60,161 bases of DNA from a bacterium (GTDB lineage Bacteria; Planctomycetota; Planctomycetia; Planctomycetales; Planctomycetaceae), in NCBI GenBank assembly GCA_016125225.1, contig WGME01000019.1, positions 1 to 60,161 on the forward strand. Reading direction: 5' to 3'. A program made the translations under genes and the position numbers. This document shows, one piece after another, positions 8,476 to 19,367 of this stretch; positions within the stretch are counted from its first letter, which is position 1; each line of letters begins with the position of its first letter. A model generated the notes under the pieces. The model ran no database searches. It was given only the letters and a program-made list of their open reading frames with translations, and was not told the origin of the DNA.

Positions 8476-9501
8476 CTACGATTTATCGAGATCGTTCTCC
8501 AGCACGATGCGATAACGGGCCTGTCCTGACTCCAGGTGTTTCATCGCCTGATTGACTTCGGAGAGCGGAAAGTGTTCAACCACCGGGGCGATGTCATGTC
8601 GCACGCAAAAATCGAGCATTTTCGTGGCTGTCGACGGGCTACCCAGCGGCGTCCCCGAAAACGAGCGCTGCCCGAAAATGATCGGGAGGGCCGAGAGTCG
8701 CACCGGTTCAGCAATGGCTCCCACGCTGTGGAACCGACCGCGTGTCGACAGGCAATTGATGTAGAGATCCCAATTCAAGGTCACGTTGACTGTATTGAGA
8801 ATGAAGTTAAAGGTGCCTTGGGCTGATGCGAGTTGGACTTCATCGCGGGAATTCAACGTGCGGTGAGCACCGAGCTTCAACGCTTCCTCGCGCTTGCTGT
8901 CGGAAGATGTGAAGGCGACGACTTCACAACCCCAGGCTCGCAGAAACTGCAGGGCCATATGGCCCAGTCCGCCGATGCCAATCACCCCCACGCGGTCTGT
9001 CGGGCGGACATCGCATTGAATGATCGGGTTGAATACGGTCAAGCCGCCACAGAAGAGGGGACCGACCTTGGACGGATCTAAGCCATCGGGCAAGGGGAAC
9101 GCCCACATTGCCTGACACCGCACGCGATCGGCAAAGCCCCCGTGCCGGTTGACGATGGTCATGCCCGCGGTAGCACACAGATTCTGATCGCCAGAGAGGC
9201 AGGGTTGGCAGTCGCGACAGGAACTGCTGAACCAACCCAGGCCGACCCTCTGGCCCACTTGCAAGGTGGTCACTCCGGAGCCGACCGCCACAATTTTGCC
9301 CACCACTTCATGGCCGGGAATGACGGGATAGCTGGTCATGCCCCATTCATTGTTGACCATGCTGAGGTCGGAATGGCAAACGCCACAGTATTGCACGGCG
9401 ATTTCGACATCATCATCGGCCAGTGGGCCGGGATCATAATCGAAGCGTTCGAGTTGCCCTCCGCGTGTCTTGGCGGCATACCCACGAAACAGGTCAACCA
9501 T
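8476..9501 (-). CDS. Zinc-dependent alcohol dehydrogenase (YahK/cinnamyl-alcohol dehydrogenase type)
   Basis: About 341 aa from ATG 9501. It has catalytic-zinc residues CGVCHSD and GHEVVG, a structural-zinc cluster CRDCQPCLSGDQNLC, and the Rossmann motif GVIGIGGLGHMALQF for NAD(P). This profile fits medium-chain dehydrogenases of the YahK/AdhC group that reduce aldehydes with NADPH. The 3' end faces that of the SUMT/HemD gene with 5 bp between stops; the two are convergent. Confidence 0.9.
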   Translation of the reverse strand: MVDLFRGYAAKTRGGQLERFDYDPGPLADDDVEIAVQYCGVCHSDLSMVNNEWGMTSYPVIPGHEVVGKIVAVGSGVTTLQVGQRVGLGWFSSSCRDCQPCLSGDQNLCATAGMTIVNRHGGFADRVRCQAMWAFPLPDGLDPSKVGPLFCGGLTVFNPIIQCDVRPTDRVGVIGIGGLGHMALQFLRAWGCEVVAFTSSDSKREEALKLGAHRTLNSRDEVQLASAQGTFNFILNTVNVTLNWDLYINCLSTRGRFHSVGAIAEPVRLSALPIIFGQRSFSGTPLGSPSTATKMLDFCVRHDIAPVVEHFPLSEVNQAMKHLESGQARYRIVLENDLDKS

Positions 9502-9625
9502 CACACGGGCTCCCATGAAATCTGCGGCAGGAACAGCAGCTTCATGATAGCGGCCGGCTTGTGGGACCGCGAGCGATCAAAACGACCACGTGGGACCGGT
9601 TCAAAGCAGTGCCCGATCAGAGGGA

Positions 9626-10012
9626 TCAGGGATCACGAATGCCTTCCAGATCGTAGACCCCGAAGAAGACATCGACCACGCGACCGGACATGTGATCGCC
9701 CACCACGGTCCCCCGCACAACACCCGTGGGAATCGGGGCTCCGGCGACGATGAACACGGTGACCCCTTGAAATTTCGTACCCGAGGTCGTGCCCACCATG
9801 GAGAAGCGGGCAAACAGCTCGATGAACAGAAACTCCGGTGTCACCCCGGTAAAGCGGCCTCCCGGTGCTTGAGCGAACGTCCAAGGCTCTTCTTCAAACG
9901 GGTAATTCAGCGTCCAGCCACCGGACAAATCGGCAGCCAGAGCTGGTGTGGGGACCATGCAGGCAAAGACCAGAGTCCATGCGGCCATTTTCCGCAAGAG
10001 CATGTGGTTCAT
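9626..10012 (-). CDS. Small secreted hypothetical protein
   Basis: About 128 aa from ATG 10012. The N-terminus has a basic stretch followed by AAWTLVFACMVPTPALA, a Sec signal peptide with probable cleavage after ALA. The mature part begins DLSGGWTLNYPFEEEPWTF and is rich in strands and glycine, a pattern seen in small exported beta-barrel-like proteins. No catalytic motif is seen. Isolated, between the alcohol dehydrogenase and the phoD-like gene. Confidence 0.7.
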   Translation of the reverse strand: MNHMLLRKMAAWTLVFACMVPTPALAADLSGGWTLNYPFEEEPWTFAQAPGGRFTGVTPEFLFIELFARFSMVGTTSGTKFQGVTVFIVAGAPIPTGVVRGTVVGDHMSGRVVDVFFGVYDLEGIRDP

Positions 10013-10264
10013 GGAAAGGGAGCCTTCGTCTGGGAAGCAGCGATGGTTGAGCGCCATGAGGGTCAGGAATCACTCACCGTCGAAAGTCATCCAACGCGGC
10101 ACCGTGCCATGGAATCGACCGGGTGTCGCAATGTGACTTCAGACCGTATGGGGAAACCAGACCTTAACTCTCTTCTGTTCACCTCGAAGGTACCGACGTG
10201 AACAGAAGGTGAGCAAGTCGATTCTGCGATCCTGCACCGAAAAATCATGATTTCTTGAGATCGA

Positions 10265-11854
10265 TCAGATTTTGTGGAGCGCGGGGTTGCCCGCTTCCAC
10301 CACGAACGACATCCGTGTGACCACGTTCCCACCCGGCTTGGTGACGTCCTCCACGGCGATGTAGTCGCTGGTCCAGTTTTCCGGAGTGACCGTGCAACGG
10401 ACATAGCCCCGTTCGGAGCTATGGTACTTCACAAACGGGTTCGCCCCGTGCAGCAGCAGGAAGTATTCCGGGGTCTGCTTGCCGTTGCCGCCGCTGGTAA
10501 TGCTGGTCCCCACGAACTCGGTGGCGACCACGGGTTCATCCTGTTTGCGATCATCAACCCGAAGTTCATTCGCCCAGTTGGAGTGAATGTCTCCGGTGAG
10601 GACCACCGCATTCGGAATCTGACGTTCCTGAATGAACTTCATTAACGCCATACGCTCATGAGCGTAGCCCGGCCATTGATCCATCGAGGATTTGCCTTCG
10701 ACTCCCGACCGGGCAATGGCGGCCATCCCCATCATCACCTGCTGAGCCAGCACGTTCCAGGTGGCTTCCGATGTCAGCAGTGACGTTTGCAGCCAACCCC
10801 GTTGTTTCGAACCGAGCATGGTTGAGTGCGGGTTCAAGGCCTCGTCGTTGATCACGCTGTGCTTATCACCATTCGGCTGATCGCTGCGGTATTGCCGGGT
10901 ATCCAGGATCATCAACTCAGCTAACTGACCATATGACGCCTTGCGATAGAGTTGCATATCCGCGCCTTGCGGAATCTGCTGGCGACGCAAGGGCATGGCT
11001 TCGTAATAAGCCTGGTACGCATTGGCCCGCCGTTCCAGGAACGCCACGGGATTGAAGTCGGCTTCCTCGGAGATTGCAGCGGCGTAGTTGTTATCGAACT
11101 CGTGGTCGTCCCAAGTGACAAACCACGGGCAGACGGCGTGCATGCCATGCAGTAACGGATCGGAACGATACTGGGCATGCCGGACACGGTAATCCGACAA
11201 CGAGTGGATTTCCGGGCCCACGTGCTGCCGAACTTTGCCCGCCTTGCCCGGGCCTTCGTAGATGTAATCTCCCAGATGGAACACGAGATCCAGATCGTCT
11301 TTGGCCATGTGTTCATAGGCCGTATACAACCCGGTTTCGTAGTGCTGGCACGAAGCAAAGGCGAATCGCAAACGGTCGGGCGAGGCGTCGGCGGCGGGCA
11401 AGGTGCGGGTGCGACCGACAGGGCTGACGGCATCACCGACATGAAACCGATAGAAGTACCAGCGATCGGGTTCCAGGCCCCGAGCTTCGACATGGACCGA
11501 ATGGGCCAGTTGCGGCGTGGCAATCGCGGTTCCCTGCTTGACGATTTTGGTCATCGCCTCGTCATCAGCAAGTTCCCATTTCACGGCGATCGGTTCGGGA
11601 GACATTCCGCCCTGGGGTTCGAGCGGTTTCGGAGCCAGCCGTGTCCATAACACCACGCTGCGGGACGCGGGATCGCCCGAGGCCACGCCGAGTGAAAAAG
11701 GGTTATCGCTGAAGGTCACCTTGCGATCGGCGGCCGAAGTGCGTTGTGCCAGCAAGGGCAAGGCGGCCAGTCCCGCCGTGTAAGACAGGAACAAACGACG
11801 GCTGAGCCCGCCTTCATAGCGAACAGCTTCCGCGATCTTCGTCAAATCGAGCAT
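10265..11854 (-). CDS. phoD: Alkaline phosphatase D (PhoD) family, Tat-exported
   Basis: About 529 aa from ATG 11854. The twin-arginine motif SRRLFLSYTAG and the following hydrophobic stretch to TSAA mark Tat export of a pre-folded metalloenzyme. An N-terminal Ig-like PhoD_N domain is followed by the phosphatase domain with FASCQHYETG, HLGDYIYEG, TWDDHEFDNNYA and LTGDIHSNW, the Fe/Ca-binding residues of PhoD. It releases phosphate from mono- and diesters in the periplasm. No Pho box could be picked out by eye. Upstream lies ftsH in the same direction. Confidence 0.93.
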   Translation of the reverse strand: MLDLTKIAEAVRYEGGLSRRLFLSYTAGLAALPLLAQRTSAADRKVTFSDNPFSLGVASGDPASRSVVLWTRLAPKPLEPQGGMSPEPIAVKWELADDEAMTKIVKQGTAIATPQLAHSVHVEARGLEPDRWYFYRFHVGDAVSPVGRTRTLPAADASPDRLRFAFASCQHYETGLYTAYEHMAKDDLDLVFHLGDYIYEGPGKAGKVRQHVGPEIHSLSDYRVRHAQYRSDPLLHGMHAVCPWFVTWDDHEFDNNYAAAISEEADFNPVAFLERRANAYQAYYEAMPLRRQQIPQGADMQLYRKASYGQLAELMILDTRQYRSDQPNGDKHSVINDEALNPHSTMLGSKQRGWLQTSLLTSEATWNVLAQQVMMGMAAIARSGVEGKSSMDQWPGYAHERMALMKFIQERQIPNAVVLTGDIHSNWANELRVDDRKQDEPVVATEFVGTSITSGGNGKQTPEYFLLLHGANPFVKYHSSERGYVRCTVTPENWTSDYIAVEDVTKPGGNVVTRMSFVVEAGNPALHKI

Positions 11855-11903
11855 GGCACGCCTTGTTTCTAACGAGAGCGACAAGACGTTGCCGTCTTGA
11901 CGA

Positions 11904-13892
11904 TTACGGTTGGGTAGTGGCCGGGGCATCGGTGCTGAGTTCGGGGGGGGTATGCACGAGGGCTGCATCCGAACGGGGGAGTGGTTCCCCTAACACCGCG
12001 ATAATTTCCGGCAGGTCGAGCTCTTCTTTTTCTAACAAGGCGGTGGTCAACGCATCAAGCTGCGAGCGGTACTCTTTGAGAATCTTCATCGATTTATGAT
12101 CTGCCTGAATCAGGAAGCGTTGCACTTCCGAATCAATCTGCCGGGCGGTCTCTTCACTGTACTGGCGTTGCTCGTGAATCTCTTTCCCCAGGAACGGATG
12201 TTCTTCCGAGTCACGAAAAGCCACCGGGCCAATCACGTCACTCATGCCCCAGCGTGACACCATGCGTCGCGACAGTTGCGTGGCCCGTTTGAGGTCGTCT
12301 TCCGCACCGGCTGAGTATTCGTTGAACACCAGCTTCTCAGCCGAGCGGCCCCCCAGCATGAACGCGAGTTGAGCGTGCAGGCGGCGCTCGCCGATGTTCA
12401 TCCGCTCTTCATTCGGCAGAAGCTGGGTGACCCCCAATGCGCGACCGCGCGGTATCACCGTCACTTTATGGAGCGGATCGACATCGGGTTGGAACCAGGC
12501 GAGCAGGGCATGTCCCGCTTCATGGTAGGCGGTCATCTTGCGTTCGAGTTCATTCATCACTTCTTCGCGGCGGGGGCCCATCAGTACTTTGTCGCGCGAT
12601 TGTTCAAAGTCGACCATCGTTACCGTATCGCGACCGGCCCGTGCCGCATTCAAGGCGGCTTCATTCACCAGATTTTTCAGCTCAGCCCCGGAAAAACCGA
12701 TGCTGCTTGCCGCCACTCGCTCCAGATCGACATCGTTGGCCAAAGGAACTTTGCGGGAGTGGACCTTCAAAATCGCGACACGGCCCGCTTTCGTAGGACG
12801 ATCGACGGCCACATGACGATCGAACCGACCGGGGCGGAGCAGGGCGGGGTCGAGCACATCAGGACGGTTGGTCGCTGCCACCACAATCACGGCCTCCGTC
12901 TGCTGGAAGCCATCCATTTCACTGAGAATCTGATTCAAAGTCTGTTCGCGCTCATCGTGACCACCTCCGAGGCCCGCTCCGCGGATGCGACCAACGGCAT
13001 CGATTTCATCGATGAACAATATACACGGGGCACTCTCTTTCGCCGTGCGGAACATGTCGCGCACGCGACTGGCACCCACGCCGACAAACATCTGAATGAA
13101 CTCGCTACCGTTGATGCTGAAAAACGGCACCCCGGCTTCACCAGCCACCGCACGGGCCAACAGCGTTTTGCCGGTTCCGGGCGGCCCCATCAGCAAGACG
13201 CCCTTAGGAATTTGTGCTCCGAGACGCTGGAATTTCGCGGGGTTCTTCAGGAATTCGACGATTTCCTGCAGTTCGCCTTTGGCCTGTTCCATCGCGGCGA
13301 CATCGTCAAACGTGGTCTGATGATCGGAAGCCTTGAACCGCTTCGCCGGGCTGCGGATGAAGTTACTGATCATCCCCGTGCCCATGGGGTCGGAGTTCCG
13401 CCGCAGGAAGTAGAAAATGATGCCCAATGTGATCAGCGAGGCGGCAATGAACGACAGAAACTGCAGACCGAACCCGACTTCCTGAGGTTCCGACTGGGTT
13501 TCGATGTCGTCTTCCCGCAGTCGTGCGAGGAGTTCGGTGTCGTTCTTGGGGAGTGGCAATACCAGATTGAATTTTTCGGACAGGTTCCCTTTGCCTTCGG
13601 GGTTCTCGGGGGCCTTCTTGAATTCCCCGGTCAGATATTCCCCGTGATATTCAACCCGCTTCACGTTCTTCGCGCGAATCTGATTCCACAGAAATGAGTA
13701 GGTGATCGTGGACCCATATTGCGTGGGCGACTGGTTCCACATCCATAACATCATGAACAAGAGGAGGATGAAGACCAGAGTCCACGAACCCGAGAACAAC
13801 GGCGGACGCGTGGAACCCTCAACTCCCGGCCGAGAAGGGCGATTCTCACCACGCGTGCCACGACGACTTCCATCAGACGGCTGATCCGGCAT
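11904..13892 (-). CDS. ftsH: ATP-dependent zinc metalloprotease FtsH
   Basis: About 662 aa from ATG 13892, which has AGGGAA upstream; longer in-frame extensions lack support. Order: cytoplasmic N-tail, membrane helix [16 protein letters not shown], periplasmic domain, second helix [22 protein letters not shown] domain with [15 protein letters not shown] and the second region of homology [20 protein letters not shown], then the HEAGH zinc site. It degrades misfolded membrane and regulatory proteins. The N-tail is rich in Arg, Ser and Pro and longer than in E. coli. Confidence 0.97.
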   Translation of the reverse strand: MPDQPSDGSRRGTRGENRPSRPGVEGSTRPPLFSGSWTLVFILLLFMMLWMWNQSPTQYGSTITYSFLWNQIRAKNVKRVEYHGEYLTGEFKKAPENPEGKGNLSEKFNLVLPLPKNDTELLARLREDDIETQSEPQEVGFGLQFLSFIAASLITLGIIFYFLRRNSDPMGTGMISNFIRSPAKRFKASDHQTTFDDVAAMEQAKGELQEIVEFLKNPAKFQRLGAQIPKGVLLMGPPGTGKTLLARAVAGEAGVPFFSINGSEFIQMFVGVGASRVRDMFRTAKESAPCILFIDEIDAVGRIRGAGLGGGHDEREQTLNQILSEMDGFQQTEAVIVVAATNRPDVLDPALLRPGRFDRHVAVDRPTKAGRVAILKVHSRKVPLANDVDLERVAASSIGFSGAELKNLVNEAALNAARAGRDTVTMVDFEQSRDKVLMGPRREEVMNELERKMTAYHEAGHALLAWFQPDVDPLHKVTVIPRGRALGVTQLLPNEERMNIGERRLHAQLAFMLGGRSAEKLVFNEYSAGAEDDLKRATQLSRRMVSRWGMSDVIGPVAFRDSEEHPFLGKEIHEQRQYSEETARQIDSEVQRFLIQADHKSMKILKEYRSQLDALTTALLEKEELDLPEIIAVLGEPLPRSDAALVHTPPELSTDAPATTQP

Positions 13893-14303
13893 GCTGCCAG
13901 GTTCCCTGCAAATCTCTAAGGATGCCCCCATGAATCCCCGGGCGAACTGCCGCAGGTTCCTCATCGGAAAAGACTTGTGAGAGTATCCGGGGGCCGCGAG
14001 ACACGCAACGCGTCCGCCCTTCCCAGAGTCAGGATTCAAAGGACGGGGACCGGCTCGGCAAGCGGATCATGCCGGGATGAATCGTGTAGGGAAACTACCA
14101 ATGGCTCTCAGGGGCGTTTCCGTATGAAGTGAAACTTTTCTGGCAAACCTCAGGCATTTTCCATCACATTCTGCGGAATCTGCAAAAGAGAACGTTGAAT
14201 CCATTCATGCCGACAGATACGTTCACTGCCAGGATTGTTCAGTAAGAAGGGATTCTAAGACCGTTTGTCCGCTGACCCACCCTTTATGGTTGCGGAGCCA
14301 GGC
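13893..14303. other. Divergent intergenic region between ftsH and patatin gene
   Basis: About 410 bp must hold the promoters of both divergent genes. The part up to 14039 is open in frame with FtsH but has no supported start. No strong hairpin or repeat is seen, and no -10/-35 pair could be assigned confidently. Confidence 0.35.
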
Positions 14304-17300
14304 ATGAGTCTTTCAGAAAATCCGGGAAGTGAACCTCGTCCAGAGTCGGTAGAGGCCATCAGGTTTTTGTACGAACATGGCCAGATTCCCCCGGACGTCT
14401 TGATAGCCGAAGCTGAAATCATTCGCAAAAGGCGACGGCGTGCGAGTGGTGCTTCCCAACCTGGAGAACCATGGACCGTCGAGCAGGCTCGGCAAGCTCA
14501 AGAGCGGCCGCCCGGCGAAGAATGGGCACCATCTGCTTCGACCGGTGATGAGACCGAGGAAAAGGATTGTGCCGAGAACAATGCACCGCCAGTTGGTTTG
14601 TCGCTGTCATCTGGTGGATTGCGCTCGTGCACCTTTACTTTGGGATTCGTACAGGCGCTGCATCACAGTGGGGAACTCAAGAACGTTGACTACCTTTCCT
14701 CGGTCTCGGGCGGGGGCTTCGTCGCCGGTCATGTGACCTCGTTGGCGGATCAGTTACGGTTGGAACACCCGAATTCAGAGGCTGGTGCCTTTCATCAAAA
14801 CGCCGGTAAAGCGGGCGATGTTCTGGGCGTCAAGAAGAACGGCCAAATCCTGCCGGGATTCCGGTTCAGTGCGGTCGGCGAATATCTCTATGGATCGGTT
14901 TGGGAACTGCCTCCACTGGCTTTCCGTTATCTGTGTTCGACCGTGCCTTTGGTCATCTGCACGATTGCTCCCATCGGTTTTTTGATGACCCTGGCGGCTC
15001 TCTTCTGGCGCAGTTTCGACTACACGAATGTACGAAACGTCCTCAATCTACTGGGAGCCGATATTCTGGCCGACCGCATGAACTGGGGACAAGATGCCTT
15101 GGTTTCTTACCTCCCGGCCTTCCTGCTCACTGGAATACTGATCATCTATGGGGCTGCGGTTGCCATCCTGGGGTTAGTGCATAATCTCTTACGTTGGAAG
15201 ACGTCCTTGCTTGGCTGGTTGGTTAAGGCCGGCGGCATCCTGGTGATTGTGACTTTGGTCGGTTGGGTGATGTCGATGGTGGCTTATGCCAGCAATGGCT
15301 GGTCGGCCCCATTTGGTAGCGATATTGGTCTCACCTTGCAGTCCTGGACCAATAACTATGCGACCTATCTGTCGGCTTTGCTCACCCTGCCATTCATTTT
15401 TTCCCGCCGACTGGCTGACAGTGCGAAAGCCAACGCTCCGACCTGGCAGAAGATTTTTTCCCGTGCCGTGGTCTCGACCGTACTGACCTGCACGCCGTTA
15501 GTCTTATTCTACTGGATGGTGCGGGAAAACCTTTCCGAGCATGCGGAGCACCGTCTGCCTACGCTTCTGCGAGATGATGTGCTCGACTGGCCACGGTTTG
15601 CGAATCTCGATGAAGAGTTGGGTGTGACCACGATTGACGATCTCAACCGGGTCGCGGCGCAGCACACCAGCGATGCGTCGAACACTCCGACATCTCCCAA
15701 CATCTCACCCGATATTGAGAAACTGCTCCCCATTGCGGACCCGGCCATCCGCCATGCGGCCATCAACGGGCGGCTCTTCGGCTTGAGTCGCTTTCAGATG
15801 GAAGCCTTATTCCCGTCTCTCGTGTCGTCCTTAGACGATGACCGTGCCAGCGATGCCTCTGCCATTCGGGAATATCTCGAGAATTGCTCCACGCAAGACT
15901 TGCTTCGGGCTGACTATATACGCCACGTGTGGAATCCTTGGCTCGCCAATGCTTCCGCAACAGCCAATTTGAAGACAGAGTTTGCTACCGAAAGGTTGCT
16001 TCGAGAACTCGCAAAACGTCATCCGCAGATTTTTGCGGAACCGATTTCTCTGCCTGCAAAGAATGATCAAGTCGCGATGCAGGGAACAGCCACACCTCTG
16101 CATGCGGGAGAGATCTCGGAGCCAGAGGAACAGCCAACACCATCACGCTCAGAGGCGATTGAAGATTTCCTGACCGCTGCCTGCCAGCATCCGCGGTATT
16201 CGTTGTCGGCTCCCGAAGCCACGGTGTTCCGAACATTACTCCTGACGATCACACCGGGTCGCAACCAACACGGGGTCGCCATCTCTGAAGATTTCAAGCT
16301 GAATGCTTTGGTCGCGAATGGCTCCCTGAATGAGCGGACCGATATTGCCCGCTTCAATCGTCTCTTGCTGGAAACCTTATATCCCGACGTCATCCGCAAA
16401 CGCACCATGGTCAGCACCCCCATCGTGATCGCCGCCGATCAGGCAGCCCGCTGTTACTGGTTGCTGACGTGGTGGCTGGCAATTTTGTGCGGCTGGTTGA
16501 TCAATGCGAATCTTCATTCTCCGCTATATGAATACTACCGGGCACGTCTGGTGCGGAGCTTCTTGAGTCCCTCGAAAACTGTGTCGGAACGGGCAGCCGT
16601 TTGTGCCACGGAACTCGAAAGTGGGGCGGAGCTCAGCCCTGAGATCTATCAGGAGAAATCACTCTGGGCAGCCTCACGCAGGTCGTTATGGCCGGGGCGT
16701 AGTACTCCACGCCTTAGTCACATAGAACCGTGGGAAGCCGGAGCACCGTTTCCGATCTTCGTGGCGACGATGTCTCTCTTCCAACGCTTGAAATGGATGG
16801 CACCCAGCAAAGTCAACTCACCCTGCGATCCGAACGATGTCGATCAGGCCGCGCTGGCCGACGAAATTCCCCCGATGACATTTACGCCTTTGCACAGTGG
16901 CTCGTATGCCCTGGGGTATCGACCGACGGAATCGTATTGTAATGGAGAACTCAGCCTGGAAGATGCCGTGGCGTTGTCGGGAGCGCCGATCACCCCGATG
17001 GTTACGAAGTCGTTGCCCATGCGCTTGACACTGGGCATGGTGAATGCACGACTGGGGATGTGGTTGCCGCTTCCGGCACGGGAGACAGCATTATCCGGCT
17101 TGCCCTCCGTCAATCTGCCGAACGTCTTCGCCACGATGCTCGACTGTGAAGCCGAAAATCAGGTGCGCAAGGGCATCTCTGACAGCCCGTTCCATGATCG
17201 TGATAAAGACATGCTGGCTTGGGCGCAAGTGATTTCTCTCTGGCTCTTTCTGGCGATCGGTGGAACCGGGGCGTTAATTGGCCTGGCAGGATGGTCACGT

Positions 17301-18158
17301 GTCGTGGCAGATTACTCAGCCCTGCAGATTCTGGAATTTTCCCGATCCGCTGTCGTCACGTTCCTGATTTCCGCGGTCGTCTTGATGCTCATCGGGGGCA
17401 TTCTGCTACCCGTCTGGTCGTTTTCCTGGTTCCGGCTCCCGTCGATTGTCTGTCGATTATTTGGAGGGCAAGTGGCACATGGCGCGAAGTCCCTGCGGGA
17501 AATCATGACGGGCCCCCTCGATTATCGTCCCGTGGTCGATGGTTGTTTCCATGATCCGTTCGGATTGGAAGAGTTACTGCTGCGTCGCTGCTCGCGGGTT
17601 TATATCGTTGACGGAGGCCGCAACAACGATGAATGGCAGATGACGGCTTTAGCGGAAGCCTTGCGGATGATGGAAGAACGCCACGGCATCCGCCTCAAAG
17701 ATCAGAATGAGAAGAACAACAAGGGCGACTCCTTAACCATGCGGGATCGCATGGTGGTACTGGAGCCCGATGAACCGTTGTTGCGTTCCGGTTCGTCCAA
17801 GGACTTGCGGATTCAGGATCAGCATTTCATCAAGTTGACCCTGCAATATCCCGAGGGCGATCTGGGACTGACTTCCGCAGATTCGAAGACATTGCTGCGA
17901 GCCACCGAGGTCGACGTTTATTACTGTCAGATGTCGCTCACGGGTGATGAGCCGCTCGATATTCTCAATTATGCCCGGCGGACTAAAACGTTTCCCAACG
18001 AACCCAATGCAAACCAGTTCTTCACGGCCGATCAGTCGGAAACGTTCCGGCGGCTGGGGTATCACATTGGTGAAAAGTTGTGTGAGGCGCTGAAGACGGA
18101 AGGGCAGGGCCAACCTCAGAAGGGCGCACTTCATGTTGAGGCCACTGCTGCCGTGTGA
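14304..18158 (+). CDS. Large membrane patatin-like phospholipase
   Basis: About 1284 aa from ATG 14304 (GGAG 8 nt upstream). A patatin start is visible: oxyanion loop GLSLSSGGLRS and the nucleophile elbow YLSSVSGGGFVAG. About five membrane helices follow (for example PLVICTIAPIGFLMTLAAL and FLLTGILIIYGAAVAILGL), a long soluble insert, more helices (WAQVISLWLFLAIGG, AVVTFLISAVVLMLIGGILL), and only then the catalytic-Asp segment VVDGCFHDPFGLEELLLRRC. The usual DGGHFENLGLYEL form is degenerate but keeps the Asp. Predicted lipid acyl hydrolase tied to the membrane; substrate unknown. Confidence 0.75.
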   Translation: MSLSENPGSEPRPESVEAIRFLYEHGQIPPDVLIAEAEIIRKRRRRASGASQPGEPWTVEQARQAQERPPGEEWAPSASTGDETEEKDCAENNAPPVGLSLSSGGLRSCTFTLGFVQALHHSGELKNVDYLSSVSGGGFVAGHVTSLADQLRLEHPNSEAGAFHQNAGKAGDVLGVKKNGQILPGFRFSAVGEYLYGSVWELPPLAFRYLCSTVPLVICTIAPIGFLMTLAALFWRSFDYTNVRNVLNLLGADILADRMNWGQDALVSYLPAFLLTGILIIYGAAVAILGLVHNLLRWKTSLLGWLVKAGGILVIVTLVGWVMSMVAYASNGWSAPFGSDIGLTLQSWTNNYATYLSALLTLPFIFSRRLADSAKANAPTWQKIFSRAVVSTVLTCTPLVLFYWMVRENLSEHAEHRLPTLLRDDVLDWPRFANLDEELGVTTIDDLNRVAAQHTSDASNTPTSPNISPDIEKLLPIADPAIRHAAINGRLFGLSRFQMEALFPSLVSSLDDDRASDASAIREYLENCSTQDLLRADYIRHVWNPWLANASATANLKTEFATERLLRELAKRHPQIFAEPISLPAKNDQVAMQGTATPLHAGEISEPEEQPTPSRSEAIEDFLTAACQHPRYSLSAPEATVFRTLLLTITPGRNQHGVAISEDFKLNALVANGSLNERTDIARFNRLLLETLYPDVIRKRTMVSTPIVIAADQAARCYWLLTWWLAILCGWLINANLHSPLYEYYRARLVRSFLSPSKTVSERAAVCATELESGAELSPEIYQEKSLWAASRRSLWPGRSTPRLSHIEPWEAGAPFPIFVATMSLFQRLKWMAPSKVNSPCDPNDVDQAALADEIPPMTFTPLHSGSYALGYRPTESYCNGELSLEDAVALSGAPITPMVTKSLPMRLTLGMVNARLGMWLPLPARETALSGLPSVNLPNVFATMLDCEAENQVRKGISDSPFHDRDKDMLAWAQVISLWLFLAIGGTGALIGLAGWSRVVADYSALQILEFSRSAVVTFLISAVVLMLIGGILLPVWSFSWFRLPSIVCRLFGGQVAHGAKSLREIMTGPLDYRPVVDGCFHDPFGLEELLLRRCSRVYIVDGGRNNDEWQMTALAEALRMMEERHGIRLKDQNEKNNKGDSLTMRDRMVVLEPDEPLLRSGSSKDLRIQDQHFIKLTLQYPEGDLGLTSADSKTLLRATEVDVYYCQMSLTGDEPLDILNYARRTKTFPNEPNANQFFTADQSETFRRLGYHIGEKLCEALKTEGQGQPQKGALHVEATAAV

Positions 18159-18347
18159 AGCGACAGCGACAGTAGGAATGAACGAGAGATTTCGGGGGCC
18201 AAGTCCACTGTTCAAAAGGGAAAACGGCAGCAATCTCTGGCCTCGCTTGAGACATTCCGAAGACGGGCTATTATGTGGGAGTCTTCACGCTTCCCACCCA
18301 GGCGGTCGATGTATCGCTGCGGTATGCCCTCTTGGAGAATCGCTGTC

Positions 18348-19364
18348 ATGGATTATTACCGGCCCGACCTGACTGGGCCGCGTCCCATGCCTTTTCAGGC
18401 TCCCCAGGGAGATTTGGCGGTTCTCGCGGGTTCGGCCAATCCGTTGCTGGCCCAGAACATCGCCAATTCGCTCGGCGTGCCACTGACTCCGTGCCGGGCC
18501 CATATCTTCAGTGAAGGCAACGTCTTCGTCCGCATCAAGGAGAACGTTCGCGGTAAAGATGTGTACATCATTCAGGGGTGTCACTACCCGGTGAATGACA
18601 ACTTCATGGAGCTCTTGTTCTGGATCGATGCCCTCAAGCGTGCCAGCGCCCAAAACGTCACTGCGGTCATCCCGTTTTTCAGCTATGCCCAAGGGGATAA
18701 GAAAGACGAGCCGCGGGTTTCGATCCGTGCCCGGGTGTGTGCCGATGCGATTGAAGCCGCCGGTGCCGACCGCGTCCTGACGATGGACCTGCACAGTCCG
18801 CAGATTCAGGGCTTCTTCCGCGTGCCGGTCGATCATCTCTACGGTCGCAATGTCTTGGTCGAGCATTTCAAATCGATGCAGATTCCCGACCTCGTGGTGT
18901 GCAGTCCCGATGTCGGATTTGCCAAAGGGGCGGCGGCTTATGCGAGTCTGTTGCAATGCCCGGTCGTGATCGGGAATAAACAGCGGACCGACCACACCGA
19001 AACCGTGCAGATCGTCGAAGTCATCGGTGATGTGCAGGACAAGAACGTCCTGCTTGTCGACGATCTCACCATCACCGGGCGGTCGCTCATCGAGATGGCC
19101 AAGGTGCTGAAGTCGCGCGGGGCCAAAGACGTCTATGCTGCGGTTTCACACGGTGTACTGTCCAAAGGGGCCGGTCCGCGAATCGCCGAAAGCGACATCA
19201 AAAAGATGTTCATCACCGACACCATCGAATCGTCTTTTGACCCGTTGCCCGCCAACGTCGAAGTGGTGAGCGTCTCGAAACTTTTTGCGGCGGCGATTCG
19301 CTCCATCCACGACCGCACCAGCGTGAGCATGCTGTTCCCTGATGGCAAACCGCATGTGCCATGA
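18348..19364 (+). CDS. prs: Ribose-phosphate pyrophosphokinase (PRPP synthetase)
   Basis: About 338 aa from ATG 18348, preceded by GGAGA. It makes PRPP from ribose 5-phosphate and ATP for purine, pyrimidine, His and Trp synthesis. Seen: FSEGNVFVRIKENVRGKDVYI (flexible loop area), IPFFSYAQGDKKDEPR (ATP and metal region), VLTMDLHSPQIQGFF, and the PRPP-binding motif VLLVDDLTITGRS. KDEPRVSI replaces the common RKxxxR, as in the longer, more divergent Prs variants. An intergenic repeat and mutS follow. Confidence 0.93.
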   Translation: MDYYRPDLTGPRPMPFQAPQGDLAVLAGSANPLLAQNIANSLGVPLTPCRAHIFSEGNVFVRIKENVRGKDVYIIQGCHYPVNDNFMELLFWIDALKRASAQNVTAVIPFFSYAQGDKKDEPRVSIRARVCADAIEAAGADRVLTMDLHSPQIQGFFRVPVDHLYGRNVLVEHFKSMQIPDLVVCSPDVGFAKGAAAYASLLQCPVVIGNKQRTDHTETVQIVEVIGDVQDKNVLLVDDLTITGRSLIEMAKVLKSRGAKDVYAAVSHGVLSKGAGPRIAESDIKKMFITDTIESSFDPLPANVEVVSVSKLFAAAIRSIHDRTSVSMLFPDGKPHVP

Positions 19365-19367
19365 TGC

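Noticed and set aside
12369-13697. 442-codon plus-strand frame opposite ftsH
   Set aside because: Antisense shadow of a strongly conserved gene with no ribosome site.
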